This document shows, piece after piece, positions 26,336-34,540 of a stretch of 64,000 bases of DNA (within the stretch, counting starts at the first letter, position 1; each line of letters begins with the position of its first letter). The position numbers and the translations under genes were made by a program. The notes under the pieces were generated by a model. It did no database searches and was not told the origin of the DNA. It saw only the letters and a program-made list of their open reading frames with translations. This DNA comes from Myxococcus dinghuensis (GTDB lineage: Bacteria; Myxococcota; Myxococcia; Myxococcales; Myxococcaceae). The stretch is taken from positions 1 to 64,000 of the forward strand of contig NZ_JAKCFB010000043.1 in the NCBI RefSeq assembly GCF_024198235.1, written 5' to 3'.

Positions 26336-27861
26336 GCCGCGCACCGCGAACCCCGGCGCCCTCCGCCGCGTTCTCCTCCCCTTCCGACGCCGCGACACCG
26401 TCCCTGGCCACGCGCCGTGCCCCGGAGGCTCGCGGCCCCGCCACCAGGCCGGGCGACGAGACCCTCGCGGCCGTGGGCACCAAGACCTTCCCGCGAACCT
26501 CCGGCCTCGCCGTGGCCCTGCTGTGGCTGTCCGCCTGTGCCACCGCGCCGCAGCCCCGCGCGGACACGCCTGCGACGACCGCGCCCCCGACCGTCGAGGC
26601 GAAGCCCACACCGCCTCCGCCACCGCCCCCGAGCGCGGAGGAGGACTTCGCCCGGGCGGTGGAGATCGCCCGCGCGGGTGAACTCACCGCGGCCGAGACG
26701 GCGCTGCGCGCGCTGGTGGACTCCCATCCGACGCTCGACACCGCGTGGACCAACCTGGGCATCGTCCAGGAGCGGCAGGGCCGCCACGCCGAGGCCGAGC
26801 GCTCGTATCGCCAGGCGCTGACGCTCGCGCCGGAGCAGCCCGCGGCCTGGGACTGCCTGACGCGCCTGTACGGCCGGACGAACCGCGCGGCCGCGCTGGA
26901 GGCGGAGCTTCGCGCGGTGCTCGACGCGAAGCCGGACGCGGTGACGCCGCGCACGGCGCTGGCCATGACGCTGCTCCAGCAGAAGAAGCTGGAGCCGGCC
27001 GCCGCCGAGGCGAAGCGGGCCCTCCGCGTCGACGAGCGTCACGTGCGCGCCATGCAGGTCCTCGCGCAGGTGTACTACCGCGAGGGCAAACACGAGCTGG
27101 CGCGCATGGTGCTGGAGAACGCGCGCGACATCGCCCCCGAGGACGCCGCCACGCACAACGCCCTGGGGCTCGTCTACGTGGCGCTCGGCGCGGGCCCCCA
27201 GGCCCTGGAGGAGCTCAAGCGCGCCACGACGCTGCGCCCCGACTTCGCCGAGGCGCGCAACAACTTCGGCGCCCTGCTCAACGAGGCCCAGGACTACCCG
27301 GCCGCCGTCACCGAACTCGAGGCCGCGGTCCGCGCCGCGCCCGACTTCGCCGACGCGCGCCTCAACCTGGGCAACGCCTACCGGGGCATCGGCGACTTCA
27401 CCCGAGCCAAGGGGGAGTACGAGCAGGTGCTCACCCTGCGCCCCGCGGCCGCGGACCCGCACTTCAACCTGGCCGTCCTCTACCTCGACGTGGAGCCGCC
27501 GGACCTCGACGCCATCGAGCGCTACAAGACGGCCATCGCCCTCTTCGAGCAGTACGAGGCCAAGGGCGGAAAGGACGAGCGCATCCCCCAGTACGTGAAG
27601 GACGCGCGCAAGAACATCGACCGCGAGGAGCGGCGCCGCGAGCGTGAGCGAAAGGACCAGCTCCGCAAGGCCGCCGAGCAGCCGAAGCCTGCTCCGCCCC
27701 CCGAGACCGCCCCCGCCGCGCCCACACCGGCCCCAGACGCGCCCCCCTCCGCCGGAACCGCCCCCCAGGCCCCGGTGTCCCAACCCCAGCCCCCGGCTTC
27801 CGAAGCCACACCGGCCCCCACACCGGCCGGCTCGGGTAAGCTGGACGGCGCCCCGAACTGA
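26332..27861 (+). CDS. TPR lipoprotein (GltE/AglT-like)
   Basis: 509 residues from GTG 26332, which overlaps the previous stop (GTGA). A lipoprotein signal (SGLAVALLWLSAC) appears only at residues 57-69, so the true start may be GTG 26473, giving an ordinary ~22-residue signal; codons 26332-26472 would then be untranslated. About eight TPR units follow (TLDTAWTNLGIVQERQGRHAEAE, PEDAATHNALGLVYVALG, DARLNLGNAYRGIGDF) and a Pro-rich tail. AglT/GltE of Myxococcus is a TPR lipoprotein in the same relative position. Confidence 0.82.
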   Translation: MSRAPRTPAPSAAFSSPSDAATPSLATRRAPEARGPATRPGDETLAAVGTKTFPRTSGLAVALLWLSACATAPQPRADTPATTAPPTVEAKPTPPPPPPPSAEEDFARAVEIARAGELTAAETALRALVDSHPTLDTAWTNLGIVQERQGRHAEAERSYRQALTLAPEQPAAWDCLTRLYGRTNRAAALEAELRAVLDAKPDAVTPRTALAMTLLQQKKLEPAAAEAKRALRVDERHVRAMQVLAQVYYREGKHELARMVLENARDIAPEDAATHNALGLVYVALGAGPQALEELKRATTLRPDFAEARNNFGALLNEAQDYPAAVTELEAAVRAAPDFADARLNLGNAYRGIGDFTRAKGEYEQVLTLRPAAADPHFNLAVLYLDVEPPDLDAIERYKTAIALFEQYEAKGGKDERIPQYVKDARKNIDREERRRERERKDQLRKAAEQPKPAPPPETAPAAPTPAPDAPPSAGTAPQAPVSQPQPPASEATPAPTPAGSGKLDGAPN

Positions 27862-27868
27862 CCTCTCC

Positions 27869-28165
27869 ATGCGCTCCGCCCTCGCCCTCCTCGTGCTGCT
27901 CGCCGCCGCGCCCTCGCTCGCGCAGGACGCGAAGTCGTCCGCGCCGGCACCCCAGGGTTCGGCGCCGCGCACCGACACGCCGGCCGCGAAGAAGCCCTCC
28001 CCTCGCAAGGTCATCCGCCTGGACGCGCTCACCGTCGAGGGACGCATCCAGAAGCCGCAGGCCTTCTACATCCTCCCCCGCTCCAACCTGAGCTTCGACG
28101 ACCTGAACCGCGCGGAGAGCTTCGTGCCCAAGGTCGAGCAGAGCGTCGAACAGGACCCGTTCTAG
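27869..28165 (+). CDS. Small exported protein (GltF-like position)
   Basis: 98 residues. Signal peptide MRSALALLVLLAAAPSLAQ, a Pro/Lys-rich spacer, and a short conserved C-terminal domain (VIRLDALTVEGRIQKPQAFYIL, SFDDLNRAESFVPKVEQS). It starts 8 nt after the TPR lipoprotein and ends 4 nt before the next gene. Its place between the TPR lipoprotein and the AgmX/PglI-domain protein is that of gltF in the Glt cluster. Function unknown. Confidence 0.75.
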   Translation: MRSALALLVLLAAAPSLAQDAKSSAPAPQGSAPRTDTPAAKKPSPRKVIRLDALTVEGRIQKPQAFYILPRSNLSFDDLNRAESFVPKVEQSVEQDPF

Positions 28166-28169
28166 CCCC

Positions 28170-29516
28170 ATGGCAGCCCCTCCGCAGACCAAGCTGCTCC
28201 GCGTCGGCCTCATCCAGAACGGCCAGATTGTCGAGGAGCGCCACGTCCGCCGTGACACCGTCACCATCGGTCACGACGCGCGCAACACCTTCGTCCTGCC
28301 CGCCGCCGACGACCGCCCGGCGCGCTTCGGCGTCTTCGAGTTCCAGGGCCAGCAGTTCCAGCTCGTCATCAACGAGTCCATGAAGGGCCGCGTCAACCTG
28401 GGCTCCTCCGACGTGGACTTCGACGCCCTGCGCACGCAGGGCCACGCCTCGCGCCGGGGCGACCTGTACGTCCTGCCGCTCCAGGAGACCGCGCGCGGCA
28501 AGGTCGAGCTGGGCGACGCCACCCTCTTCTTCCAGTTCGTCACGCCGCCCGCCGAGGAGGCCCGGCCGCTCCTCCCGTCCGACATCCGCGTCAGCCGCTG
28601 GAAGACGATGGACCGCGTCTTCTTCGGCATCCTCGCGGCCTCGCTCCTCCTCCACTTCTCCGGCGCAGCCCTCATCATCTCCTCCGAGGCGCCCAAGGAG
28701 CAGGAGCTGGCCCTGGACCAGCTCGACGACCGCTTCGTGCGCGCCATCATCCCCCAGCGCCCGGTGGAGACCCCCAGGCCCGCGACCACCGGCCCCGCCG
28801 ACGCGCCCAAGGAAGAGGCCAAGGCCCCGGAGACGAAGGAGGGCGACGACAAGCCCGCCGGGGAGAAGGCCGCGAGCGCGGCGGCCGCGCGCCACGCGGA
28901 GGTGGTGAAGAAGGTCTCCGGCAAGGGCCTCCTGAAGCTGCTCGGCTCCAAGGGCGACGGCGCGGGCGGCGCCTTCCAGGACGTGCTGGGCAGCGCCAGC
29001 GGCGGCAACGACATCGCGGCGGCGCTCCAGGGCGCGGGCGGCGTGGGCGTGGCCAACGAGGTCACCACCGCCAAGGGCACCGGCCCGCGCGGCGGCGGCA
29101 CCGGCTCCGTGACGGGCATCGGCGAGCTGGGCACGCAGGGCGGCGGCAAGGTCGACCTGGGCAACAAGAAGGAGGTCGAGCTCAAGGGCCGCGTGCAGGA
29201 CGCGGCGCCGGAGGTGGACAGCTCCGACGTGGACCGCGACGCGCTCGCCCGCTACGTGCGCGCGCGCAAGGGCGCCATCCAGAGCTGCTACGAGAAGGAG
29301 CTCAAGCGAAACCCCAACCTCAAGGGCAAGGTGGTGGTGCGCTTCTCCATCACCCCCACCGGGCGGGTGGGCGACTTCGACATCGACGAGAACACCCTGG
29401 GCAGCGAGGCCGTCGCCAGCTGCATCCGCGCCGTCATCCGCGCCTGGGTGTTCCCCTTCAAACCCGACGCGGACGCGACGGTGTCCTACCCCTTCGTCTT
29501 CTCGCCGACGGGGTAG
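28170..29516 (+). CDS. FHA-like/TM/AgmX-PglI-domain protein (GltG/PglI-like)
   Basis: 448 residues. The N-terminal ~130 residues look like a cytoplasmic FHA-type beta domain (VTIGHDARNTFVLPAADDRPARF). A TM helix follows (FFGILAASLLLHFSGAALII, about 152-171), then a Pro/Lys and Gly-rich periplasmic spacer and a C-terminal AgmX/PglI TonB-like domain (ALARYVRARKGAIQSCYEKE...VASCIRAVIRAWVFPF). This is the layout known for GltG/PglI of the gliding motor complex, which couples inner-membrane energy to periplasmic partners. It ends the compact run downstream of mglA. Confidence 0.88.
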   Translation: MAAPPQTKLLRVGLIQNGQIVEERHVRRDTVTIGHDARNTFVLPAADDRPARFGVFEFQGQQFQLVINESMKGRVNLGSSDVDFDALRTQGHASRRGDLYVLPLQETARGKVELGDATLFFQFVTPPAEEARPLLPSDIRVSRWKTMDRVFFGILAASLLLHFSGAALIISSEAPKEQELALDQLDDRFVRAIIPQRPVETPRPATTGPADAPKEEAKAPETKEGDDKPAGEKAASAAAARHAEVVKKVSGKGLLKLLGSKGDGAGGAFQDVLGSASGGNDIAAALQGAGGVGVANEVTTAKGTGPRGGGTGSVTGIGELGTQGGGKVDLGNKKEVELKGRVQDAAPEVDSSDVDRDALARYVRARKGAIQSCYEKELKRNPNLKGKVVVRFSITPTGRVGDFDIDENTLGSEAVASCIRAVIRAWVFPFKPDADATVSYPFVFSPTG

Positions 29517-29558
29517 GCTCCGGGACATCGACCCCGCCGGGGGGCTCGCGGGAGGACC

Positions 29559-30005
29559 ATGGAGAAGCTGGCCGTCATCACCGCGTCTCCGCTGTTCGAG
29601 ATGCTCTCCCCCACGGAGCTGACGCGGCTGGCGGAGCTGGCCCGCGTCCACCACTGCGTCGCCGGGGAGGTCGTCTTCGAGGAAGGGGACTTCGGCGACA
29701 GCCTCTTCCTCATCGTCCAGGGCCAGGTGGAGGTCGTGCGCCGGCACCCCGACGGCACCCTCTCCCCCCTGGCCATCCTGTCCGCCCCGGAGTCCTTCGG
29801 GGAGATGGGCCTCATCGACAAGGACGACCGCTCCGCCACCGTGCGCGCCCACACCGCCGCCGTCCTGCTCCAGCTCACCGGCCAGGACCTGCGCGACTTC
29901 CGCCGCACCCACCCGGACGGCTTCACCTTCATCGTCGTCAACATCGCCCGGAGCCTGTCTGCCCGACTGCGCGAAGCCAATGCCCGGCTCTCCGGTAACC
30001 ACTGA
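29559..30005 (+). CDS. Cyclic-nucleotide-binding domain protein
   Basis: 148 residues, a stand-alone cNMP-binding fold: FEEGDFGDSLFLIVQGQVEVV, FGEMGLIDKDDRSATVRAHTAAVLL and a C-terminal helix ending in LSARLREAN. The phosphate-binding cassette position reads FGEMGLIDKDDRSATV. No DNA-binding helix-turn-helix follows, so it is not a CRP-type regulator as seen. SD GGGAGGA precedes the ATG. It may sense a nucleotide for the adjacent envelope or polysaccharide genes; this is inference. Confidence 0.85.
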   Translation: MEKLAVITASPLFEMLSPTELTRLAELARVHHCVAGEVVFEEGDFGDSLFLIVQGQVEVVRRHPDGTLSPLAILSAPESFGEMGLIDKDDRSATVRAHTAAVLLQLTGQDLRDFRRTHPDGFTFIVVNIARSLSARLREANARLSGNH

Positions 30006-30062
30006 ATAAGAGGGGACTTGTCGCGTTGACACCCCTCCCCCCGCCCTCTACGCTTTGAGTCA

Positions 30063-30662
30063 ATGCGAAGGGCCGGGAAAGCCGTGAGGCGTATGAACAC
30101 CGCCGGGATGATCGCCGTGGTGGTCGCCGCGAAGGTCGCCCTCGCGCAGGCTCCGGCGCCCGCCGCGCCCCCGCCGCGCGCCCCGCCTCCCGCCCCCGCG
30201 CTGGAGAAGGCCAGCGAGGTGCCCGACTCCCAGAAGCTCGAGCGCAGCAGCCAGGCCCTCACCGCCATGCGCGACGTGCTCCGTCAGGTGCTCGGCAAGG
30301 TGGAGGAGGCGCGGCGCACCAAGGACGTGGTGAAGCTCAACTGCGCCAACGAGAAGCTCACGCAGATCAAGGGCCTGCTGCGCATCTCCGAGCAGGCGGA
30401 CGTGTCGCTCCAGGAGGCGCTCACCCGGCGCGAGGTCTCCTCCAGCGAGCACGAGTACACCAAGGTGATGATCGCCCGGCAGAAGGTGGGCCAGCTTCGC
30501 TCGGAGGCCGAGGAGTGTATCGGCCAGCTCGCCTTCCGGACCGACGAGAACCTCTTCATCGAGGTCGAGGAGCCGGAGAACCTGCCTGGTGGAGATCCCA
30601 CCCGGCCGCCTCCGCCTCCCGTCGTCGTCGTCCGGCCTCCGGCGGCCAGCCCCATCGAATAG
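30063..30662 (+). CDS. Exported protein of unknown function
   Basis: 199 residues. A hydrophobic N-terminus (GMIAVVVAAKVALAQA) suggests a signal peptide; an internal ATG at 30093 would give a cleaner signal. A Pro/Ala spacer, a central helical region with two conserved Cys (KLNCANEKLTQIKGLLRISEQ and EAEECIGQLAF), and a Pro-rich C-terminal tail follow. Located directly upstream of the export barrel. Conserved position suggests a link to polysaccharide export, but no known domain is recognised. Confidence 0.7.
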   Translation: MRRAGKAVRRMNTAGMIAVVVAAKVALAQAPAPAAPPPRAPPPAPALEKASEVPDSQKLERSSQALTAMRDVLRQVLGKVEEARRTKDVVKLNCANEKLTQIKGLLRISEQADVSLQEALTRREVSSSEHEYTKVMIARQKVGQLRSEAEECIGQLAFRTDENLFIEVEEPENLPGGDPTRPPPPPVVVVRPPAASPIE

Positions 30663-30760
30663 CCCCTGTGTGCCCTCTGCCGCATCGGGCGAGTCTCCGT
30701 GACGTACCGAACAATTCTTCGGCCCCTCGAAACGTGCGTGCTATGACGCCCTGGGCCGTC

Positions 30761-30809
30761 CGCAGGAAAGGTAGGAGTGGGTACCCCTGCTTCCGGGGAA
30801 GCCACTGCG
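30761..30809 (+). promoter_or_regulatory. Structured 5' leader that can cover the ribosome-binding site of the export barrel gene
   Basis: Just before ATG 30814, CGCAG (30761-30765) can pair with CTGCG (30805-30809). Inside this, GTGG (30777-30780) can pair with CCAC (30802-30805, sharing one base) and CCCC (30784-30787) with GGGG (30795-30798). The GGGGAA strand is also the best Shine-Dalgarno, so folding would hide it. It does not match the c-di-GMP riboswitch consensus as I know it. Confidence 0.35.
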
Positions 30810-30813
30810 AGCC

Positions 30814-32079
30814 ATGACGCTGAGAGGGACAATCCGGGGCATGGGTTGCGCGCTGGCGCTGATGGCGCTCGGCGGCGAAGCCTCGGCCCAGAGCGCGATG
30901 TCGGCGCCCTCCAGCGGCGGTAACGGCTTCAAGGTCGGCAACGGTCGGCTGCACCCGTACTTCGAGCTGGAGACGCGCCTGGACAGCGGCGTGGGCTACT
31001 TCGGCCTGGAGGGCGCGCAGCCGCAGCCGGACGGCACCCCGCCGAACCTGTCGGGGGAGCTGGCCATGCACTTCCGGCCGGGCTTCCGGCTGGAGATTCC
31101 TTCCCCCCGGCTGGCGTTCAACCTCAACGCCAACCTGGACTACGTGCTCTACACGGAGCTGATGACCGCTGGCTCCAACAAGGCCTCCCACATGGAGGGG
31201 GCCGCGGACCTGCTGGCGCGCATCAACCCGGAGGCGCCGCTGTCCGTGGAGCTGTCGGACCAGTTCGTGCGCTCGGACCGCACGCGCTCGGCCGCGGTGG
31301 GCGCGGGCGTGTTGAGCCTCTACAACGAGGCGCGGGTGAAGACGCCGTGGAAGCCCGGCGGCGGCGCGGTGGAGCTGGCGCCGAGCGTGGCCTACGCGGT
31401 GGAGCTGTTCCAGTCGCTGGGCGCGGCGCAGCCCGTGGGCTGTGTCGACGGCGTGTGCGAGGCCCTGGCCGCGGACCGCTTCGACTACGGCAACCTGCGC
31501 GTGGGGATGGAGGGCCGCTGGCGCTTCCTGCCCAAGACGGCGCTGGTGCTGGACACCGGCCTGGACGTGCGCAGCTACTTCAACGACGGCGGCCCGGACG
31601 CCACGCTGCTGCGCGCCCTCGTCGGCGTGGCGGGCCTCATCTCCCCCAAGGTGGCGGTGACGGCGAAGGCGGGCTGGGGCCACAACTTCGGAGAGACGGG
31701 CGGCGGCACGCTCGTCGCGCAGCTCGAGGGCACCTACCTCTACAGCCCCACGCTCACGTTCAAGGGCGGCTACCTGCGCACGCTGGAGCCGGTGGCGGCG
31801 TACGGCATGTTCCGCGACGACCGGGGCTACGCGGAGGCGCGCGCGCTGTGGGGCGGCAAGCTGACGGTGCGGGTGGCCGGCGCGGTGGACTTCCTGAGCT
31901 TCGAGGGCACGCGCTCGGACACGGTGGTGACGGTGGACGCGGGGCCCGAGTACCAGTTCCGTCCCTGGCTCACCGGCTCGGCCGGCTACATGCTGAGCAC
32001 GCGCTCCTCGTCGGTGGACGGCGGTGGCCTCAACTACACGCGCCACGAGGGGTATGCTCGCCTCGTGGTGACGTACTGA
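30814..32079 (+). CDS. wzpB: Outer-membrane beta-barrel polysaccharide porin (WzpB-like)
   Basis: 421 residues. A signal peptide ending GGEASAQ is followed by amphipathic alternating strands to the end (YFELETRLDSGVGYF, RLEIPSPRLAFNLNANLDYVL ... YARLVVTY), typical of a large outer-membrane barrel with a terminal aromatic strand. It is immediately upstream of an OPX lipoprotein. From memory, Myxococcus pairs a barrel (WzpB) with a short OPX protein (WzaB) a few genes from mglA to export the biosurfactant polysaccharide, and the gene spacing here fits. The symbol rests on architecture and synteny. Confidence 0.78.
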   Translation: MTLRGTIRGMGCALALMALGGEASAQSAMSAPSSGGNGFKVGNGRLHPYFELETRLDSGVGYFGLEGAQPQPDGTPPNLSGELAMHFRPGFRLEIPSPRLAFNLNANLDYVLYTELMTAGSNKASHMEGAADLLARINPEAPLSVELSDQFVRSDRTRSAAVGAGVLSLYNEARVKTPWKPGGGAVELAPSVAYAVELFQSLGAAQPVGCVDGVCEALAADRFDYGNLRVGMEGRWRFLPKTALVLDTGLDVRSYFNDGGPDATLLRALVGVAGLISPKVAVTAKAGWGHNFGETGGGTLVAQLEGTYLYSPTLTFKGGYLRTLEPVAAYGMFRDDRGYAEARALWGGKLTVRVAGAVDFLSFEGTRSDTVVTVDAGPEYQFRPWLTGSAGYMLSTRSSSVDGGGLNYTRHEGYARLVVTY

Positions 32080-32122
32080 GCCCGCCGTCGTGCCGGGCCC
32101 CTTCCCCGAGCCCGCTCCCCGG

Positions 32123-32737
32123 ATGAGACCCTCCCGCCTCCTGTGCCTCCTCGCCCTGTCGGGCGCGCTGGGCGCGTGCTTCGGCTCCGCGCCGCGTCCC
32201 CCGCCGCCCTCGCCCACCCCGGCCGCGGAGGCCGGCGAGGCGCACGCGGGCGGCGGCACGCTGGGCCCCGGCGACGTGGTGGAGGTGCGGGTGTTCCAGG
32301 AGCCGGAGCACTCGGGCACCTGGCGCCTGTCGCCCGAGGGCACCATCGACTATCCGCTGTGCGGCAAGGTGCCGCTGCAGGGCAAGACGCCCAGCACCGC
32401 CGCGGACGCGCTGCGCGACTGCCTGGGGCGCTACGTGCGCCGGCCGCAGGTGTCGGTGCTCATCCGCGAGTACAACTCGCAGAAGATCTTCGTCTTCGGC
32501 GAGGTGCAGAAGCCGGGCACCTTCCCCGTGGACGGGGAGATGTCCATCATCCAGGCCATTACGCTCGCGGGTGGCTTCACCAAGGTCGCGGAGAAGAACA
32601 ACGTCCTGGTGACGCGCGTGGTGAACGGGCAGGAGCGCAAGATTCGCGTGCCCGTCGAGGACATCGGCGTGGGGCGGGAGAAGAACTTCATGCTCCAGCC
32701 CGGCGACATCGTCTTCGTGCCGGAGAGCTTCTTCTAG
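32123..32737 (+). CDS. wzaB: Outer-membrane polysaccharide export (OPX) lipoprotein, WzaB-like
   Basis: 204 residues from ATG 32123; an upstream GTG at 32090 would put Pro-rich sequence before the signal. Lipobox LSGALGAC. A Poly_export domain (GPGDVVEVRVFQEPEHSGTWRLSPEGTIDYP...GKVPLQGKT) and one SLBB domain (KIFVFGEVQKPGTFPVDGEMSIIQAITLAGG) follow, ending LQPGDIVFVPESFF. It is a short OPX protein lacking the C-terminal amphipathic helix that spans the outer membrane in Wza of E. coli, which explains the need for a separate barrel encoded just upstream. Confidence 0.88.
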   Translation: MRPSRLLCLLALSGALGACFGSAPRPPPPSPTPAAEAGEAHAGGGTLGPGDVVEVRVFQEPEHSGTWRLSPEGTIDYPLCGKVPLQGKTPSTAADALRDCLGRYVRRPQVSVLIREYNSQKIFVFGEVQKPGTFPVDGEMSIIQAITLAGGFTKVAEKNNVLVTRVVNGQERKIRVPVEDIGVGREKNFMLQPGDIVFVPESFF

Positions 32738-32751
32738 GCCGCGCCACGGAC

Positions 32752-32775
32752 CTCGCGAGGCCCATGCCTCGCGAG
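32752..32775. terminator. Hairpin between convergent wzaB and lipoprotein genes
   Basis: CTCGCGAGG (32752-32760) and CCTCGCGAG (32767-32775) form a perfect 9-bp stem with a 6-nt loop between two convergent genes, so it could serve both directions. Confidence 0.6.
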
Positions 32776-32794
32776 ACCCGCGTGGGCAGGCGGC

Positions 32795-33121
32795 CTACTG
32801 CAGGTCGCAGCCGGGGATGCAGTAGTTCGCGTTGATGAGCGTGCGCGTGTTCGACAGGTTCGACTGACAGCCCGCGTACTGCGTGGCGGGCGTGGCCTGG
32901 ATGCGGCTCGCGCCGCACTTCACGACACAGGCGCGGATGTTCTCGAACCAGTAGACGAGGTCGTTGTTGGGGCAGTTGGGCGGGATGCCGATGCCCTGCT
33001 CCACGCCCACCATCGCGTCCGCCTCCGGCGGGACGGGCTCGGCGTCGGCACCACCACCACAGGCCGTCAGGAACAGGCTGGACATCGCAACCAGGGACAC
33101 CGCGAAGCGCTTGGCGTTCAT
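32795..33121 (-). CDS. Small Cys-rich lipoprotein
   Basis: 108 residues from ATG 33121 with an SD (GAAGGAG). Lipoprotein signal SSLFLTAC then GGG. The mature part holds six Cys (PPNCPNND, RACVVKCGAS, YAGCQSN, NYCIPGCDLQ), probably disulfide-bonded in the periplasm or at the surface. No family recognised. Confidence 0.75.
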   Translation of the reverse strand: MNAKRFAVSLVAMSSLFLTACGGGADAEPVPPEADAMVGVEQGIGIPPNCPNNDLVYWFENIRACVVKCGASRIQATPATQYAGCQSNLSNTRTLINANYCIPGCDLQ

Positions 33122-33244
33122 GTGTACTCCTTCGACAGGGGGAGACACTGAATCATGCAACACCCGGCGCTCCCAGCGAAGCCAGCCCACCGTGGGAGCC
33201 CCGTCATTCCGTGAGGACGGAATCCGAGGAGGGCGGAGCGGTGA

Positions 33245-33628
33245 CTACGTCCCCTCGCAGCCCGCCGGCTCGTTGCAGGAGAACGTCATCGTCACGCCCA
33301 TGCTGAAGCCCTGGTTGCCGCCGGGGACCACGGGGCTGCACGACATGAGGGAGCGGGTGATGTCGCAGCCACCGGAGGGGCACGTCTCGAACATGAACGT
33401 GTCCGCGAGCTTGTTGGCCTTGTCGTAGGCCTCCGCGCAGGTGACGCCCGTGGTGCGGCGGACCACCGAGTACCGCGTTGCCCCGCATGCACAGGCCAGC
33501 GGCGCCTCGGACGTGTCCAGGGCGCTGACGCCGTCGTCCCCGGACGCCATGCCGCCCTGGCAGCCCACGAGGAGACCGAAGAGGAACAGCCCTACTCCAC
33601 ACCACGGCATGCGCGTCAGGTAGGTCAT
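33245..33628 (-). CDS. Small Cys-rich lipoprotein
   Basis: 127 residues. Lipoprotein signal FLFGLLVGC then QGG, followed by a domain with about eight Cys (LACACGATRYSVV, VTCAEAYDKANKLADTF, ETCPSGGCDITRSLMSC, FSCNEPAGCEGT). It resembles the preceding small lipoprotein only in architecture. Function unknown. Confidence 0.7.
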   Translation of the reverse strand: MTYLTRMPWCGVGLFLFGLLVGCQGGMASGDDGVSALDTSEAPLACACGATRYSVVRRTTGVTCAEAYDKANKLADTFMFETCPSGGCDITRSLMSCSPVVPGGNQGFSMGVTMTFSCNEPAGCEGT

Positions 33629-33693
33629 GACGCGAGGCTAGGGCCGGCGGCGGCGCTTCCGCAATCCAGCGTCAACAGCAACGCATGACGCAA

Positions 33694-34527
33694 TCAGGCA
33701 CGAGGCGTCCAGCCGAGCTGGTCGATGAAATGTTTCGCCTCGGAGAGAAGCGTGGGGGCCAGGGCGGGCGCGGAGGCGATGACGTCGCCGCGCAGGACGT
33801 CGAAGGGGGCGCCGGTGACGTGGCGGATGACGCCGCCGGCCTCCTCCACCAGGAGCGAGCCCGCGGCGATGTCCCAGGGCTTGAGGCCGAACTCGAAGAA
33901 GCCGTCGAAGCGGCCCGCGGCGACGTACGCCAGGTCCATGGCGGCGCTGCCGGTGCGGCGCATGCCCTGGGCGCGCAGGACGAAGCGGGTGAACAGCCCC
34001 ACGGGGCCCTCGGGCTTCTCGCGCACGTCGTAGGGGAAGCCCGTGCACAGCAGCGCCGCGTCCAGCGAGGACACGGCGCTGGCGCGCAGGGGGCGGCCGT
34101 TGAGGGTGGCGCCCTCCCCGCGCGCGGCGGAGAACAGCTCGTCGCGCATCGGGTCGTAGACGACGCCGGCCACGACGCCCTGGGGGCCCTCCACGGCCAC
34201 GCTGACGCAGAAGTGGGGCACGCGGTGGGCGTAGTTGGTGGTGCCGTCGAGCGGGTCCACCAGCCAGCGGAAGCCGTCCGAGCCGGCCGTGGCGCCGCTC
34301 TCCTCCGCGAGGATGGCGTGGGTGGGGTGGCGCGCGCGGAGGAAGGCGAGCAGCGCCTCCTCGGACGCGCGGTCCGCGTCGGTGACCAGGTCGATGCCGC
34401 CCTTCAGCTCGATGATGCGCTCGCCCAGGAAGCGCTCGGAGAGGATGCGGCCGGCGAGGCGGGCGCCCTCCTCCGCGGTGCGGCGCAAGGCGGCGGGCGA
34501 CTCGTGGGCTTCAGGGGCCGTGGCCAT
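33694..34527 (-). CDS. suhB: Inositol monophosphatase family protein
   Basis: 277 residues. Metal-binding motifs of the inositol-monophosphatase fold: ILAEESGA, the signature DPLDGTTNY and, near the C-terminus, KPWDIAAGSLLVEEAGG. Members dephosphorylate inositol-1-phosphate or related sugar phosphates; SuhB-type members also affect rRNA transcription. It is the last gene of a five-gene minus-strand operon, 13 nt after the thioredoxin-like gene. Exact substrate unknown, so the symbol is tentative. Confidence 0.88.
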   Translation of the reverse strand: MATAPEAHESPAALRRTAEEGARLAGRILSERFLGERIIELKGGIDLVTDADRASEEALLAFLRARHPTHAILAEESGATAGSDGFRWLVDPLDGTTNYAHRVPHFCVSVAVEGPQGVVAGVVYDPMRDELFSAARGEGATLNGRPLRASAVSSLDAALLCTGFPYDVREKPEGPVGLFTRFVLRAQGMRRTGSAAMDLAYVAAGRFDGFFEFGLKPWDIAAGSLLVEEAGGVIRHVTGAPFDVLRGDVIASAPALAPTLLSEAKHFIDQLGWTPRA

Positions 34528-34540
34528 GGCGTCTCCTCGA

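Noticed and set aside
24146..26623. 825-residue open frame on the minus strand
   Set aside because: Antisense shadow of the large TPR gene; composition is Arg/Leu/Val-rich with no recognisable motif.
30761..30813. c-di-GMP riboswitch before the export barrel gene
   Set aside because: The leader folds, but its conserved bases do not match the GEMM consensus as I know it; kept only as an unassigned structured leader.
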